DNA of 64,000 bases from Chryseobacterium gambrini. GTDB lineage: Bacteria; Bacteroidota; Bacteroidia; Flavobacteriales; Weeksellaceae. The notes below the pieces were generated by a model. The model made no database searches and was not told where the DNA came from. It saw only the letters and a list, made by a program, of their open reading frames with translations. Location of the stretch: assembly GCF_900156825.1 (NCBI RefSeq), contig NZ_FTOV01000013.1:1-64000 (forward strand), written 5' to 3'. Below, one piece after another: positions 50,430-59,233 of this stretch. Each line of letters starts with the position of its first letter. The stretch's first letter is position 1. Made by a program: the position numbers and the translations under genes.

Positions 50430-50924
50430 CTATTTATGAATGCCTATTTTCTTTAAAGCGGCACTGTTCAGATAGATTTCATTAAAAGAAGTTAGCGATT
50501 CGATGTCTTTGAAGTTTTGAAATGTCTTTTCGTTTTTATTGAAGGAAAGTTCGATTGAAGTATTGTAAGAAGCAACAATTCTCACTACGGAATACCCGTT
50601 GTAAGCAATTTTAAATCCTTCAAAAAGACATTTTTTTTCGGCTTTCTGATAGATTTTATATTCTTCGAAAGCCTTGCTTTCTTCATCGTTTCTTTTTTTG
50701 GAATTGTGCTCAAGAGATTTCCAGGATTCGTAGTTCTTGGGTTCTTTCAGGATTTCGCCGGAAGAATCTACGGGAACAAACATTCCCAAAGTAAGCTCCT
50801 TTTTCAGAAGATTGGCGTAATTGTTCATCAACTTAAGCGTCTGAAGGTCTGCATATCCTTCATGCGAATAATACTCGATAACAAAATCCGTCATAGGAAT
50901 CAGTTTATGGGAAGCATTGGTCAT
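50430..50924 (-). CDS. Protein of unknown function
   Basis: A 164-residue soluble protein of unknown family. It is rich in Lys, Glu and Tyr. The middle (ESWKSLEHNSKKRNDEESKAFEEYKIYQKAEKK) is charged and helical, with hydrophobic beta segments at each end. No signal peptide or membrane segment. It converges on the photolyase with a 21-base gap. No functional clue from context. Confidence 0.5.
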   Translation of the reverse strand: MTNASHKLIPMTDFVIEYYSHEGYADLQTLKLMNNYANLLKKELTLGMFVPVDSSGEILKEPKNYESWKSLEHNSKKRNDEESKAFEEYKIYQKAEKKCLFEGFKIAYNGYSVVRIVASYNTSIELSFNKNEKTFQNFKDIESLTSFNEIYLNSAALKKIGIHK

Positions 50925-51068
50925 ATTTGTGATTTTTTTTGAGCCACTAACTTTTTTAAATTTCGAGGTGCGAAGATAAATAAATTGTTAAAAAGAGGAA
51001 AACTAATTTTGTTTTAATTGGCAAAAGAATTTCAGGCTTCCTACTTTCCTCAGTTACAGAAAAATAAA

Positions 51069-51103
51069 AACCGGAAAGATTATTTGTTTTAATTTTTCCG
51101 GTT
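51069..51103. terminator. Hairpin, likely terminator
   Basis: AACCGGAAA (51069-51077) pairs with TTTCCGGTT (51095-51103). It lies between the unknown gene and the XRE gene. Confidence 0.55.
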
Positions 51104-51135
51104 GATGTATTTGGGTAATTAATCTTCAGTGTATA

Positions 51136-51435
51136 TTACATTTCTTTTTGCAGGATTTCTACAATGCGGTCTATTACTTCCTGTTTTTTAGTTTTTTTAT
51201 TGTACGGCGTTTTCGGTTCAGAAACAATGCTTTCCCTGTTCTTATCAAAAAGCGCATAAAGATCCAGATCCGGATGTTTTTCTAGGTACCAAACCAGAAA
51301 ATTGAGAGGTATTGCATTTTTTCCTGAAAAATAAAGCTGAATAGCCTGCGGCGTCATACCGTATTCTTCGGCTATTTCTCTCAGAGTTTCTCCTTTTGAT
51401 TTGCTGTACTCGCGTATCTTCTCGTGAATTTTCAT
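51136..51435 (-). CDS. XRE-family small regulator
   Basis: A 99-residue DNA-binding protein. The N-terminal helix-turn-helix is KGETLREIAEEYGMTPQAIQLYFSGKNAIP (about residues 15-45), of the Cro/CI type. The C-terminal half is Lys-rich and helical and may dimerise. It is divergent from the small genes starting 51542-51595, with a promoter-dense gap of 105 bases between, so it probably controls them and itself. No phage or plasmid gene is nearby. Confidence 0.85.
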   Translation of the reverse strand: MKIHEKIREYSKSKGETLREIAEEYGMTPQAIQLYFSGKNAIPLNFLVWYLEKHPDLDLYALFDKNRESIVSEPKTPYNKKTKKQEVIDRIVEILQKEM

Positions 51436-51541
51436 ATCGAATAATTTCTTCTTTTTAATTTTATTTAATAAATAATTGTTAAAACTTCAATTAATTATTG
51501 TTTTTAAATATATATTTGTATATTTGTTTTATAATTATCTC

Positions 51542-51598
51542 ATGGAGATAGACACAAAATTACGAAAAAAGGTTAAACAAAAATATTTATTTGTATGA
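51542..51598 (+). CDS. Candidate 18-codon leader peptide
   Basis: An ATG at 51542 opens a short frame (MEIDTKLRKKVKQKYLFV) whose TGA overlaps the next ATG in the ATGA style. A TATATTTG pair lies upstream near 51510-51525. It could be a translational-coupling leader for the 76-residue protein or a chance frame. Confidence 0.35.
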   Translation: MEIDTKLRKKVKQKYLFV

Positions 51599-51825
51599 GC
51601 AAATTGATATATCCCTATCAGAACACCATCAATGAAAGATTTGATTTTATTGATAAATGGTTACCAGCGCGCTACACAGGTTCTGTTAATATAATTCTGA
51701 AGAAACAAGAAGATCCCGATTATATAAGAAAAGTGAGAAACAGATTGATAAATGATGAAGCGGTGATTGATGCCCTTTACAAAGTTTCGTTGTTCAATAA
51801 GATACAGGTAGAGACTGAGACTTAA
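51595..51825 (+). CDS. Small protein of unknown function
   Basis: A 76-residue protein beginning MSKLIYPYQNTINERFDFID. It is helical and charged in the second half (DYIRKVRNRLINDEAVIDALYKV). No recognised domain. It follows an XRE regulator on the opposite strand and may be its partner or target. It is followed at 51913 by another small protein. Confidence 0.5.
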   Translation: MSKLIYPYQNTINERFDFIDKWLPARYTGSVNIILKKQEDPDYIRKVRNRLINDEAVIDALYKVSLFNKIQVETET

Positions 51826-51912
51826 GCCCGGATTCTGAAAACACAATTATTTGATGAAAAATTATATTTTGCTCTTTACAGAGCTGTTCCACAAAAAAAA
51901 CACACAATTGCC

Positions 51913-52179
51913 ATGGAAAATTTCGAGACACAGGAAGTCATTATTACAGAATGCTTTAAATGCGGCAGAAGATTTGAAAATTATTTCAAAGCATCGCCCT
52001 GCTGCACATCACTGGTGGTAAAAGTAGACGAAAACGGAAACCGTACCACCATCACTTTTTTAAGCTCATTATCTAAACCTCAACCCGAATTTCTGAATGA
52101 AGATGCTGCAGAAGATGCAGAAGAAAATCCAGAACCAAAGGAAAATCTTCAGAATGAGGCTGAAACTGAAATCTTGTAG
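51913..52179 (+). CDS. Small Cys-rich, zinc-ribbon-like protein
   Basis: An 88-residue acidic protein with CFKCGRRFENYFKASPCC near residues 14-31. This gives a C-x2-C...C-C pattern like a small zinc ribbon. The C-terminal 35 residues are very acidic and disordered (EDAAEDAEENPEPKENLQNE). No known family. It may be co-regulated with the 76-residue gene by the XRE protein. Confidence 0.55.
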   Translation: MENFETQEVIITECFKCGRRFENYFKASPCCTSLVVKVDENGNRTTITFLSSLSKPQPEFLNEDAAEDAEENPEPKENLQNEAETEIL

Positions 52180-52354
52180 ACCATGATGAAAAAGGCAGGA
52201 GAAATCCTGAAATGCGGATGAGAAATTAAAATAAAGCGACCATCAATCACCATTCTATATAAGAGATGTGGAAAATCGCCTGAACTTTGATTGTTTTTTG
52301 GAGCTGAACGTAAGATGAAACTGTGCTTCTGTAATCGCAAAAAGATGAAACCCT

Positions 52355-53035
52355 TTACTTGCTGTTAATCATATGTTTATTTTTACCATCAATCCATCTG
52401 CCAAGCATGACGAGTTCCGAAGGCGATTTTCTCATATCGATTGTTAAAACCTTCACCAGAATATCCCAGAAACTGTGCTTTTCTCCAAACTCCTTCTTGT
52501 ATTGTTCTAACGCCTGTATATAAGCGTGTCCGTATCTGTTGTATTTTCTCCTGAAACTGATTTGGGGGATATCTTCAATTACATTCTGCATCACTTTCTT
52601 CAGATTGGCGGGAGTGTGCGTTTTAATAAAATCTAGCTCTATTTTGCAGATGTTTAAGAGTGGAAGCATCATGTAAAAGAATTCTTCCTGATTGCTTCCG
52701 ATATTTGTTTTCCACGTCAGTCTTTCCTCCTGTGGCAGAATTTGAGAACTCAGTTCATCTATCTTTTCAAAGCTTTCCTTCAGTAAATTCAGAAAAGTTT
52801 CATTCTGCTTCCAGAACAGCGAATGGTTGAAATGATTTATTTTAATCGTATTCTCTTTTATATATTCTACCTGCAACCGGATGCAGTTTATATTATCATT
52901 GATTTTATTAATTAAAACTTCCCAAAGAATATGCTGGCTCAGCGTACAGTTGGTTTTAAATACCATTCTCGATTTTCGGCTAAGCACTTGAAGTTCCTTC
53001 AGAATCCGGAGAATTTCCTGCAGATCCTTATCCAT
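52355..53035 (-). CDS. Helical protein of unknown function
   Basis: A 226-residue protein starting MDKDLQEILRILKELQ. The ATG at 53035 is preferred to one at 53158 that adds 41 residues of low-quality sequence. The chain is alpha-helical and rich in Lys, Ile and Leu, with a QILPQEERLTWKTN centre and a conserved-looking RRKYNRYGHAYIQALEQYKKEFGEKHSFWDILV segment. No signal peptide. Found just downstream of the GT4 fusion on the same strand, but 161+ bases apart, so separate regulation is likely. Confidence 0.5.
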   Translation of the reverse strand: MDKDLQEILRILKELQVLSRKSRMVFKTNCTLSQHILWEVLINKINDNINCIRLQVEYIKENTIKINHFNHSLFWKQNETFLNLLKESFEKIDELSSQILPQEERLTWKTNIGSNQEEFFYMMLPLLNICKIELDFIKTHTPANLKKVMQNVIEDIPQISFRRKYNRYGHAYIQALEQYKKEFGEKHSFWDILVKVLTIDMRKSPSELVMLGRWIDGKNKHMINSK

Positions 53036-53319
53036 CGCGATATTGGTATTTCTGATGTAAATTAGCGATACAAATTCGGCGTGGCGGATTTTACTAATGG
53101 CATTTTTCTTTCCGAGCTGGCGGAATTTATTTTTTCTGGTTGGGACTCGATGGTTCATTTTCAGGATTTTTATTTTTTAGACATAATCTTCAGGGCTTAT
53201 CCGTTATTAATCACAATGCTGAATTTTAACGCCGGTTCACAAGGATTTTTGACTGCTAAATTTTTATTTCAGGTATGAAAAATTACGGATAACAAATGTT
53301 TTTTAGGCTGAACACCCTT

Positions 53320-55587
53320 TTAAATGTTCATATTCAGTCTCGCCATCAGATAACTTACGGTAGATTCTGCGCCTTGATTGAGGTTGACATTTTTCTCTTC
53401 AAGCCCGTCGTAGCAGCCACCGGTTACCGGATTGTAGATAATTTGTTTCAGGTGATTTTTTCCCAGAAACCATTCAAAGGAATTCATCATCATTTGCAGA
53501 TATTTTTCATCACCGAAAACTTTATAAAATGTAGACAATGCCAAAATGGTATAGGCAACATCAATCGGCTGTTCTCCACCAATGGTGAAGTCGTTTTCAG
53601 AGGTTTCTTTTTGAAGCCATCCATGGTTGGAAATTACTTTGATCTCTCCGTTGATCATAATTTTAGACAGCAAAAAATCAAAAGAAGATTTAGCTGTTTC
53701 CTTATAAATTTCCTCTTTAGCAGCGATCCACGCACAAAGCAACGCGTCCGGAAGAAGGCTGTTTCCGTAGGTAAGATAACTTTCAAACCAATGCCAGTCT
53801 TTTCCGGATTCGTGCTGATACATTTTTACAAGCCGGTCGGCAAATTCTTTCAGCAAAGGAAGATTGTTCTTTGAATTTTGATAATATAGTCCTTTAATCA
53901 TAAACGCCATCGCTCTTGTAGAATGAATTTTTTCTGCCCAGATCAGGTTTTTTTCAATAATTTTCTCAGCGGTTTCAGAATATTCCAAAGGCAGAATTTC
54001 TTTTAATGAAACCAGATATCCCAAAGCCCAGATTGCCCTTCCGTTGGAATCATCCAGATTGGTCTCATAATTCTGATTGGTGAACTGTTTATGTCCGTTT
54101 ACATAATTCAGGAAACTTCCATCGGTATGCTGACAAAATTTGATGAATTTTAAATAAATTGAAATCAGCTGAAGATCAGATTTGTCTCTGGTTATCTTAA
54201 AATGTCTGCACATCGCAATCATTGCCCGTGCATTATCATCCAGTGTATAACCGGAGCTGATGTCGGGTTCGTTGATTTTGGCAAACTGTATCATTCCAAA
54301 ATCTGAGGTCATATTCTGGATGTGTCCGAGATTGATTTCCGGTAAGCTGTAATGAAGCGCTGTTTCGTCATTTCTGAACTTCTGAAACAGTAAAGCGTGC
54401 GAGATAGAAGCATTTTCCCAAGCGGTCAGAGCCATTTTTTCCAATGATTTCTGACGGAGTTTTTTCCGGCTTTCTTCATTTGCCAATAAAACATTGACTG
54501 CGGAAGACAATTGTTCCGGTGCTTCAAAACCGATGATAATTCCGGTTTCTTCTTTTAAAACTTCCACTGCGTGAGGAATTGGCGTAGAAACAATGGCGCA
54601 TCCGCTGCTGATGGCATAGGAAAACGTTCCGCTTACCGCCTGATTTCTGTCGTTGGAGGTAAAAAGATAAACATCGGTAAGCTGAAGATATTCCAGCAGT
54701 TCCGGCAAAGGAAGATACTCGTTGATGAAGCGCACATTGTTTTCCAGATGAAACTTACAGGTAAGGTCTTCCAGAAATTCACGGTATTTCTCCCCCTCAT
54801 TTCTTACGATGGCAGGATGGGTTTTACCGAGGATCAGGAAAACAGCATCAGGATTTTTGGCGATAATCTTGGGTAATGCTTTTAAGGTGGTCTCGATATT
54901 TTTTCCCGGTCCCAGTAACCCGAATGTCGACAGAACTTTTTTATCTTTAAGTCCGTACTTTTCTTTCAGCGCTGTTTTGTCGGTAAAAGGCAGGAGATGT
55001 GTTCCGTGCGGAATCATCATAATTTTATCCGGAGAAATTTCATACTCGTTAATTAAAATTTCGGCAGAGATAGCCGTCATCACGATAATATGCTTAGAAA
55101 ATCCGGCGATTTCATTTACTTTCAGCTTCAGTTCTTCATCGGGATCCGGCAGAACGGTGTGAAAAGTTACCACAATATCTTTTTTTAAGTTTCTGAGGAA
55201 AAGATAAAGCCCGTTCTCGGTTTCATTAAAGAATCCAAACTCGTGCTGAATCATCACAAGATTTATTTTGTTGTTTTTATTAATCTGCGCTGCCAGTTCG
55301 AGATACGAAAAAGCATCTGAGATATTCAGCTTATAATGGATTTTTTCTTCATAGGTATAATTTTCCTCTTCTGTTTCCATCGGGCAAACCAGCATATCGA
55401 ATGATTCCCCGAATTTCGAACGGAGCGATTTTACAAGATCCTGCGTGTACGTGGCAATTCCGCACACCTTTGGAGGAAAAGTACTTACAAAGACAATCTC
55501 TGATTTATGATAAGTTTTGTGTTTTTTGTTTTTCTCAGCCTGTCTTATTGCTTTTTCCTCCACGTCTGATTGGATATCTTTACTCAT
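53320..55587 (-). CDS. GT4 glycosyltransferase fused to an alpha/alpha toroid
   Basis: A 755-residue two-domain enzyme. The N-terminal GT4 part (about 25-415) shows FVSTFPPKVCGIATYTQDLV, HEFGFF, PHGTHLLPF and GLLGPGKN, and a sugar-nucleotide motif near AISSGCAIVSTPIPHAVEVL. The C-terminal part (about 420-755) has repeated GYTLDDNARAMIAM, SNGRAIWALGYLVSL and PDALLCAWIA elements, like a glycosidase-type alpha/alpha barrel. It is the last gene of a three-gene unit with a 40-residue protein and GH130. The fusion suggests an enzyme that makes and edits a mannose-containing glycan, probably in the cytoplasm. The substrate is inferred. Confidence 0.88.
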   Translation of the reverse strand: MSKDIQSDVEEKAIRQAEKNKKHKTYHKSEIVFVSTFPPKVCGIATYTQDLVKSLRSKFGESFDMLVCPMETEEENYTYEEKIHYKLNISDAFSYLELAAQINKNNKINLVMIQHEFGFFNETENGLYLFLRNLKKDIVVTFHTVLPDPDEELKLKVNEIAGFSKHIIVMTAISAEILINEYEISPDKIMMIPHGTHLLPFTDKTALKEKYGLKDKKVLSTFGLLGPGKNIETTLKALPKIIAKNPDAVFLILGKTHPAIVRNEGEKYREFLEDLTCKFHLENNVRFINEYLPLPELLEYLQLTDVYLFTSNDRNQAVSGTFSYAISSGCAIVSTPIPHAVEVLKEETGIIIGFEAPEQLSSAVNVLLANEESRKKLRQKSLEKMALTAWENASISHALLFQKFRNDETALHYSLPEINLGHIQNMTSDFGMIQFAKINEPDISSGYTLDDNARAMIAMCRHFKITRDKSDLQLISIYLKFIKFCQHTDGSFLNYVNGHKQFTNQNYETNLDDSNGRAIWALGYLVSLKEILPLEYSETAEKIIEKNLIWAEKIHSTRAMAFMIKGLYYQNSKNNLPLLKEFADRLVKMYQHESGKDWHWFESYLTYGNSLLPDALLCAWIAAKEEIYKETAKSSFDFLLSKIMINGEIKVISNHGWLQKETSENDFTIGGEQPIDVAYTILALSTFYKVFGDEKYLQMMMNSFEWFLGKNHLKQIIYNPVTGGCYDGLEEKNVNLNQGAESTVSYLMARLNMNI

Positions 55588-55627
55588 AAATTATTTCTTT
55601 TTTTACTGATTCTTTATTAAATGATGA

Positions 55628-56656
55628 TTATACGGCGTACATCATCAGCTCTTTCAGTAATTTATCAATGCTTAATGATGCGACGGCAATTCTCTCGTCT
55701 GCAGCACCGTAATAGATGTACAGCCGATCTTTTTCTACTACGGCTCCGGTGGGAAAACAGACGTTGCTGACTTCGCCTTCCAGCTCCCATTCTTCTTCCG
55801 GTTTGAAAAGCGGGTTGGGAAGTCTGGAAATTTCTTTTTCAGGATTTTCAAGATCCAGAAGGGCGGCACAGGCGCTGTATACATAACCGTTAACCGTATC
55901 GTGAACGCCGTGATAGATCATCAGCCAGCCGTATTCTGTTTCTATGGGAGGACAGCCTCCGCCAATGTAGCTGGACTCGTGGTCGTATTTGGCAGATAAA
56001 AGGATATGATTATTAAAATGAAAAAAATAATCTTCCCAGAATTCGGTAGTAAGATCCTCAATGTTCTCTGTGCTTACAATCTGAATATCGGGTCTTATCC
56101 TGTGAATGAAATAAAATCTATCGTTTATTTTTCTTGGAAAAAAGATGAGGTTCTTGTCCCACAAAAAAATAGGATCGCTGTCGGTATGGCTGATCTGAAA
56201 CTGGTTGTACCTTTTATATTTTTCAGGGATCAAGCCTTCAGCTTCAGATAACAGTTTAAATTTTTCGTAAGGGATTTTCGGAACAATGATTCCCTTATTT
56301 TCCCAGAATTTCAGGTCTTTGGAAACAGATAAGGTTCCTAAGGCGTTGATTCCGTCGTAACTGGTGTACGTAAGATAGAATACATCCTCTATTTTTACTA
56401 TTCTCGGATCTTCGATGCCGTGTTTATCCTCATCCGATTCGGGAACGATGACCGGAGATTCTGATCTTTCTTCCACCGTTGTCGGATCCGAAAGTACGCA
56501 ATATCCGATGCTTGAAAAATTACCTTTGGCAACGGCGCGGTAGAAGAGGTGTATTTTTCCGTTTTCCTTAATAACTGCGGGATTCAGAACGCCTTCGTTT
56601 TCGAAACTCAGTTCGGTTTTTCTGAGGATAATTCCTTCTTTTTTTACTTTCAGCAT
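55628..56656 (-). CDS. GH130 glycoside phosphorylase
   Basis: A 342-residue GH130 family enzyme with HLFYRAVAKGNFSSIGYCV, HGIEDPRIVKIEDVFYLTYTSYDG (catalytic Asp region), GCPPIETEYGWLMIYHGV and LYIYYGAADERIAVAS. GH130 members phosphorolyse beta-mannosides (beta-1,4 or beta-1,2), giving mannose-1-phosphate. The start ATG overlaps the stop of the 40-residue gene (TAATG), so translation is coupled. It precedes the GT4 fusion by 40 bases. It likely recycles the product of the GT4 fusion, or helps make it in reverse. Confidence 0.93.
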   Translation of the reverse strand: MLKVKKEGIILRKTELSFENEGVLNPAVIKENGKIHLFYRAVAKGNFSSIGYCVLSDPTTVEERSESPVIVPESDEDKHGIEDPRIVKIEDVFYLTYTSYDGINALGTLSVSKDLKFWENKGIIVPKIPYEKFKLLSEAEGLIPEKYKRYNQFQISHTDSDPIFLWDKNLIFFPRKINDRFYFIHRIRPDIQIVSTENIEDLTTEFWEDYFFHFNNHILLSAKYDHESSYIGGGCPPIETEYGWLMIYHGVHDTVNGYVYSACAALLDLENPEKEISRLPNPLFKPEEEWELEGEVSNVCFPTGAVVEKDRLYIYYGAADERIAVASLSIDKLLKELMMYAV

Positions 56657-56778
56657 TATTCTCGGCTCTCGTTTTCTTTATCCTTCCTCTTGTTTTGTTT
56701 GTCCTGGCGTTTTTCCTTTAATGATTTTGCCGGTGGTGTTTTATCGGATTTTTTCTTTGTTTCCTTTTCTTTTGACAT
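56656..56778 (-). CDS. 40-residue Lys/Glu-rich protein
   Basis: A small protein of 40 residues, about 38 percent Lys/Arg, with Pro-Pro-Ala and a repeated K-D-K/E pattern (starts MSKEKETKKKSDKTPPAKSL). Its stop shares one base with the GH130 start (TAATG), which strongly supports translation. It is likely intrinsically disordered. Similar short Lys-rich proteins are present in many Bacteroidota. A role in binding nucleic acid or in regulating the GT4/GH130 pair is possible but not shown. Confidence 0.65.
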   Translation of the reverse strand: MSKEKETKKKSDKTPPAKSLKEKRQDKQNKRKDKENESRE

Positions 56779-56886
56779 TTTAAAAATATTTTTATCTATA
56801 CGTAAAGATGGTCTATTAAAAAAAGAATTCTTTGTAATTGTCTTTCAATTTATTACATAAATCATAGATATTAAAAATTAAAGCGC

Positions 56887-56894
56887 TAACTTTG
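56887..56894 (+). promoter_or_regulatory. -7 box of the short AraC regulator
   Basis: TAACTTTG, 51 bases before the ATG at 56946. Confidence 0.4.
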
Positions 56895-56945
56895 AAAGAG
56901 TGGCTGTTGACGTATGGATTAACGGGCTGAAAACAGGGTTGGATT

Positions 56946-57506
56946 ATGAAGCTGTACATAAAATATATGGTAAGTCTCCGCTGCAAAATGGTTGTCCATC
57001 AGGAGCTGGAAAAACTGAACATAAAAAATGCGGTGGTAGATCTCGGTCTGGTGGAAACGCTGGATGATATTACCGCAGAACAAAGAATGCAGTTGAGAGA
57101 CAATCTGCTTAAAACCGGACTGGAACTGCTGGATGATAAGAAAAGCATCCTGATCGAAAAGATCAAAAATGTAGTCACAGAAATGATCCATTTTTCTGAA
57201 GCTCTTCCGAAAGAAAATTTCTCAGATTATGTGAGTAAAAAACTGGGCTACGATTATACTTATCTTGCCAATACATTTTCTGAAGTAAAGGGAATGACAC
57301 TGCAGCATTTCATCATCATTAACAAAGTGGAAAAAGTGAAAGAGCTGCTTTTGTATGGTGAGCTTAACCTCACCGAAATTTCCTATAAACTTAACTACAG
57401 CAGCGTTGCACATCTTTCTAACCAGTTCAAAAAAATAACGGGACTGTCGCCTTCCTTCTACAGAAATCTGAAAAAACAACGGCTTAAAAATCTTGAGGAT
57501 CTTTAA
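56946..57506 (+). CDS. Short AraC-family regulator
   Basis: A 186-residue AraC-type regulator common in Bacteroidota. It opens MKLYIKYMVSLRCKMVVHQELEKL and has the YDYTYLANTFSEVKGMTLQHFI first motif and LTEISYKLNYSSVAHLSNQFKKITGLSPSFYRNL second motif, i.e. two helix-turn-helix motifs. The N-terminal sensor is only about 80 residues with no cupin fold. It is divergent from the 40-residue/GH130/GT4 unit (starts at 56778 and 56946) and could control it. Confidence 0.9.
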   Translation: MKLYIKYMVSLRCKMVVHQELEKLNIKNAVVDLGLVETLDDITAEQRMQLRDNLLKTGLELLDDKKSILIEKIKNVVTEMIHFSEALPKENFSDYVSKKLGYDYTYLANTFSEVKGMTLQHFIIINKVEKVKELLLYGELNLTEISYKLNYSSVAHLSNQFKKITGLSPSFYRNLKKQRLKNLEDL

Positions 57507-57642
57507 AAAACCTGTGAAATATGTAAGTTTTTTCCAGAAATGTGTAGCATCCACGCCAACTATTTCATCATCTTTGAATATCAATATATTGCAGGCGTTT
57601 ACGGATAAAAATCCCAGCCCGCTGATTCTAATTTCATTAAGG

Positions 57643-57685
57643 TGTTATTAAATAACAGGGATGTGCAGATTGTTATTTCAATAAC
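57643..57685. promoter_or_regulatory. Pair of palindromes upstream of the 89-residue gene
   Basis: TGTTATT-A-AATAACA (57643-57657) and GTTATT-TC-AATAAC (57672-57685). The same half-site occurs twice, with centres about 28 bp apart. They lie 117 bases before the ATG at 57802. Possibly operator sites; no repeated copy was seen elsewhere. Confidence 0.4.
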
Positions 57686-57801
57686 GCTCATTTTATACGG
57701 ATTGCAATAAGGTCTATCAAATAGTAAATATGTTTTAACGGACTTTATGAAAAGGGCAGGTGCTTTGTGCCCTGTCTTTTTATTTCAACAAAAATCAACA
57801 T

Positions 57802-58071
57802 ATGAAAACAATAAAACTATACAGATTCAAAGATTCTGTTATGCGCAAAATGCCGCTTTTTAATGAAGGCAGAGTGCTTTCTTCACTCAATGAACTGATG
57901 GGGTTGGAGCTTATTAATACAGAAAAGGTAACAGAATTTACCATTGAAGTGGAAGAAGAGTTTGATATTGAGAATTGCAGCAGACAACAGTTAGTTGCTC
58001 TTTGTGATGGCTGTGAAAATTTTATAGAGCATCATTTCATAACCACTACGAATGATTATGATGTCATATAA
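57802..58071 (+). CDS. Small protein of unknown function
   Basis: An 89-residue acidic protein starting MKTIKLYRFKDSVMRKMPLF (the ATG at 57802 is used rather than the one at 57760). The second half has EVEEEFDIENCSRQQLVALCDGCENFIEHHF with three cysteines and two histidines, which could bind a metal. No recognised family. It precedes a cation antiporter by 38 bases and may be co-transcribed with it. Confidence 0.5.
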   Translation: MKTIKLYRFKDSVMRKMPLFNEGRVLSSLNELMGLELINTEKVTEFTIEVEEEFDIENCSRQQLVALCDGCENFIEHHFITTTNDYDVI

Positions 58072-58109
58072 CAGTTGGCTATCATTCGTTCATCCCATAT
58101 TTTTCTTCT

Positions 58110-59216
58110 ATGAATAACAAAATACATTTGCTCAGCTGGACAGTTATTGTTCCTTTAATAGCTTGGGTTGCTTATCTCGCACATTATTATGTCGGCGGTC
58201 ATTGGTATTCTCTGTTGCTTACTGTTTTTCTTGTAGGATCTGTATTGGCGGCAGTTTATCATTCCGAGATCATTGCATACAGACTGGGAGAACCTTACGG
58301 AACTTTGCTTCTTGCTTTTGCCATAACGGTGATAGAGGTCTCACTGATTATTTCAATTATGCTCAGTTCAAAAGGTCTGGAAACAATAAGTCTCGCCAGA
58401 GACACAGTTTTTGCAGCGGTGATGATTATTCTTACAGGGATTATAGGAATTTGTATCATCGTTGGATCTATTCGCTACAAACAGCAGCTTTTTACGCTTC
58501 AGGGAGTGGGAACGGCTATGATAACGCTTATCGTTGTCGTAGTGTTTCTTCTGGTTCTTCCCAATTATACCACAAGTCACGACAATGGAGAATATACTTC
58601 TCTTCAGCTTGTTTTTATATCGGTCATTTCTTTGGCGCTTTATATTGCTTTTACAATGGTTCAGACAATCAGGCACCGCGCTTTTTTTATAGCACCGATT
58701 CCCAAAACAGGCAATGATGAACTTTCTGAAGAAACGGATTTTCTCCCCGAAAAACCCAGCCGGAAAGTAATGCTTTTGAGCGTTTTATTTCTTATTTTAT
58801 GTCTTGGGATTGTAGTTTTGCTTGCAAAATACCTTTCGAAAGATGTGGATGTTCTTGTCCTGAAAGCAGGAGCGCCAAAATCAATCGTAGGAATTATTAT
58901 AGCCGGAATTGTCCTGCTGCCTGAAGGAATTGCCGCCATAAGGGCAGCCTACAACAACAGGTTGCAGACAAGTCTTAATCTCGCTTTCGGATCGGCTTTG
59001 GCAAGTATAGGTCTCAGCATTCCTGCAGTTGCTTTAGTTTCGGTGTTTGCCGACTTCCGTATGACGTTGGGCATCAGTATAAAATCAACACTGCTTTTGG
59101 GATTGTCGCTGTTTATTATCACCATTTCTTTAGCCACAGGTCGCACCAATATCATGCAGGGACTGGTTCTGCTCTCTATATTTTTTCTTTATTTGTTTAC
59201 GACGCTTGTGCCATAA
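58110..59216 (+). CDS. chaA: ChaA-type calcium/cation-proton antiporter
   Basis: A 368-residue membrane protein with about 11 membrane segments of the CaCA/ChaA family. The hallmark repeated motif appears as GEPYGTLLLAFAITVIEVSLI (first repeat) and ...VLLPEGIAAIRAAYNNRLQTSLNLAFGSALASIGLSIP (second repeat, in pieces). A central hydrophilic loop (about 200-225, SEETDFLPEKPSRK) links the halves. It exchanges Na+, K+ or Ca2+ for protons at high pH or salt. Adjacent to a small Cys-rich protein upstream. Confidence 0.88.
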   Translation: MNNKIHLLSWTVIVPLIAWVAYLAHYYVGGHWYSLLLTVFLVGSVLAAVYHSEIIAYRLGEPYGTLLLAFAITVIEVSLIISIMLSSKGLETISLARDTVFAAVMIILTGIIGICIIVGSIRYKQQLFTLQGVGTAMITLIVVVVFLLVLPNYTTSHDNGEYTSLQLVFISVISLALYIAFTMVQTIRHRAFFIAPIPKTGNDELSEETDFLPEKPSRKVMLLSVLFLILCLGIVVLLAKYLSKDVDVLVLKAGAPKSIVGIIIAGIVLLPEGIAAIRAAYNNRLQTSLNLAFGSALASIGLSIPAVALVSVFADFRMTLGISIKSTLLLGLSLFIITISLATGRTNIMQGLVLLSIFFLYLFTTLVP

Positions 59217-59233
59217 AGAGGCAGTTTAAATTT

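Noticed and set aside
53036..53158. Longer start for the helical protein downstream of the GT4 fusion
   Set aside because: The extra 41 residues look like translated non-coding sequence. The ATG at 53035 begins a regular helical pattern.
58163..58717. A 184-codon frame overlapping the antiporter gene
   Set aside because: It is a shifted-frame shadow of a strongly supported membrane protein. Its residue make-up (many Arg, Ser, Cys, Tyr) is typical of a shadow.
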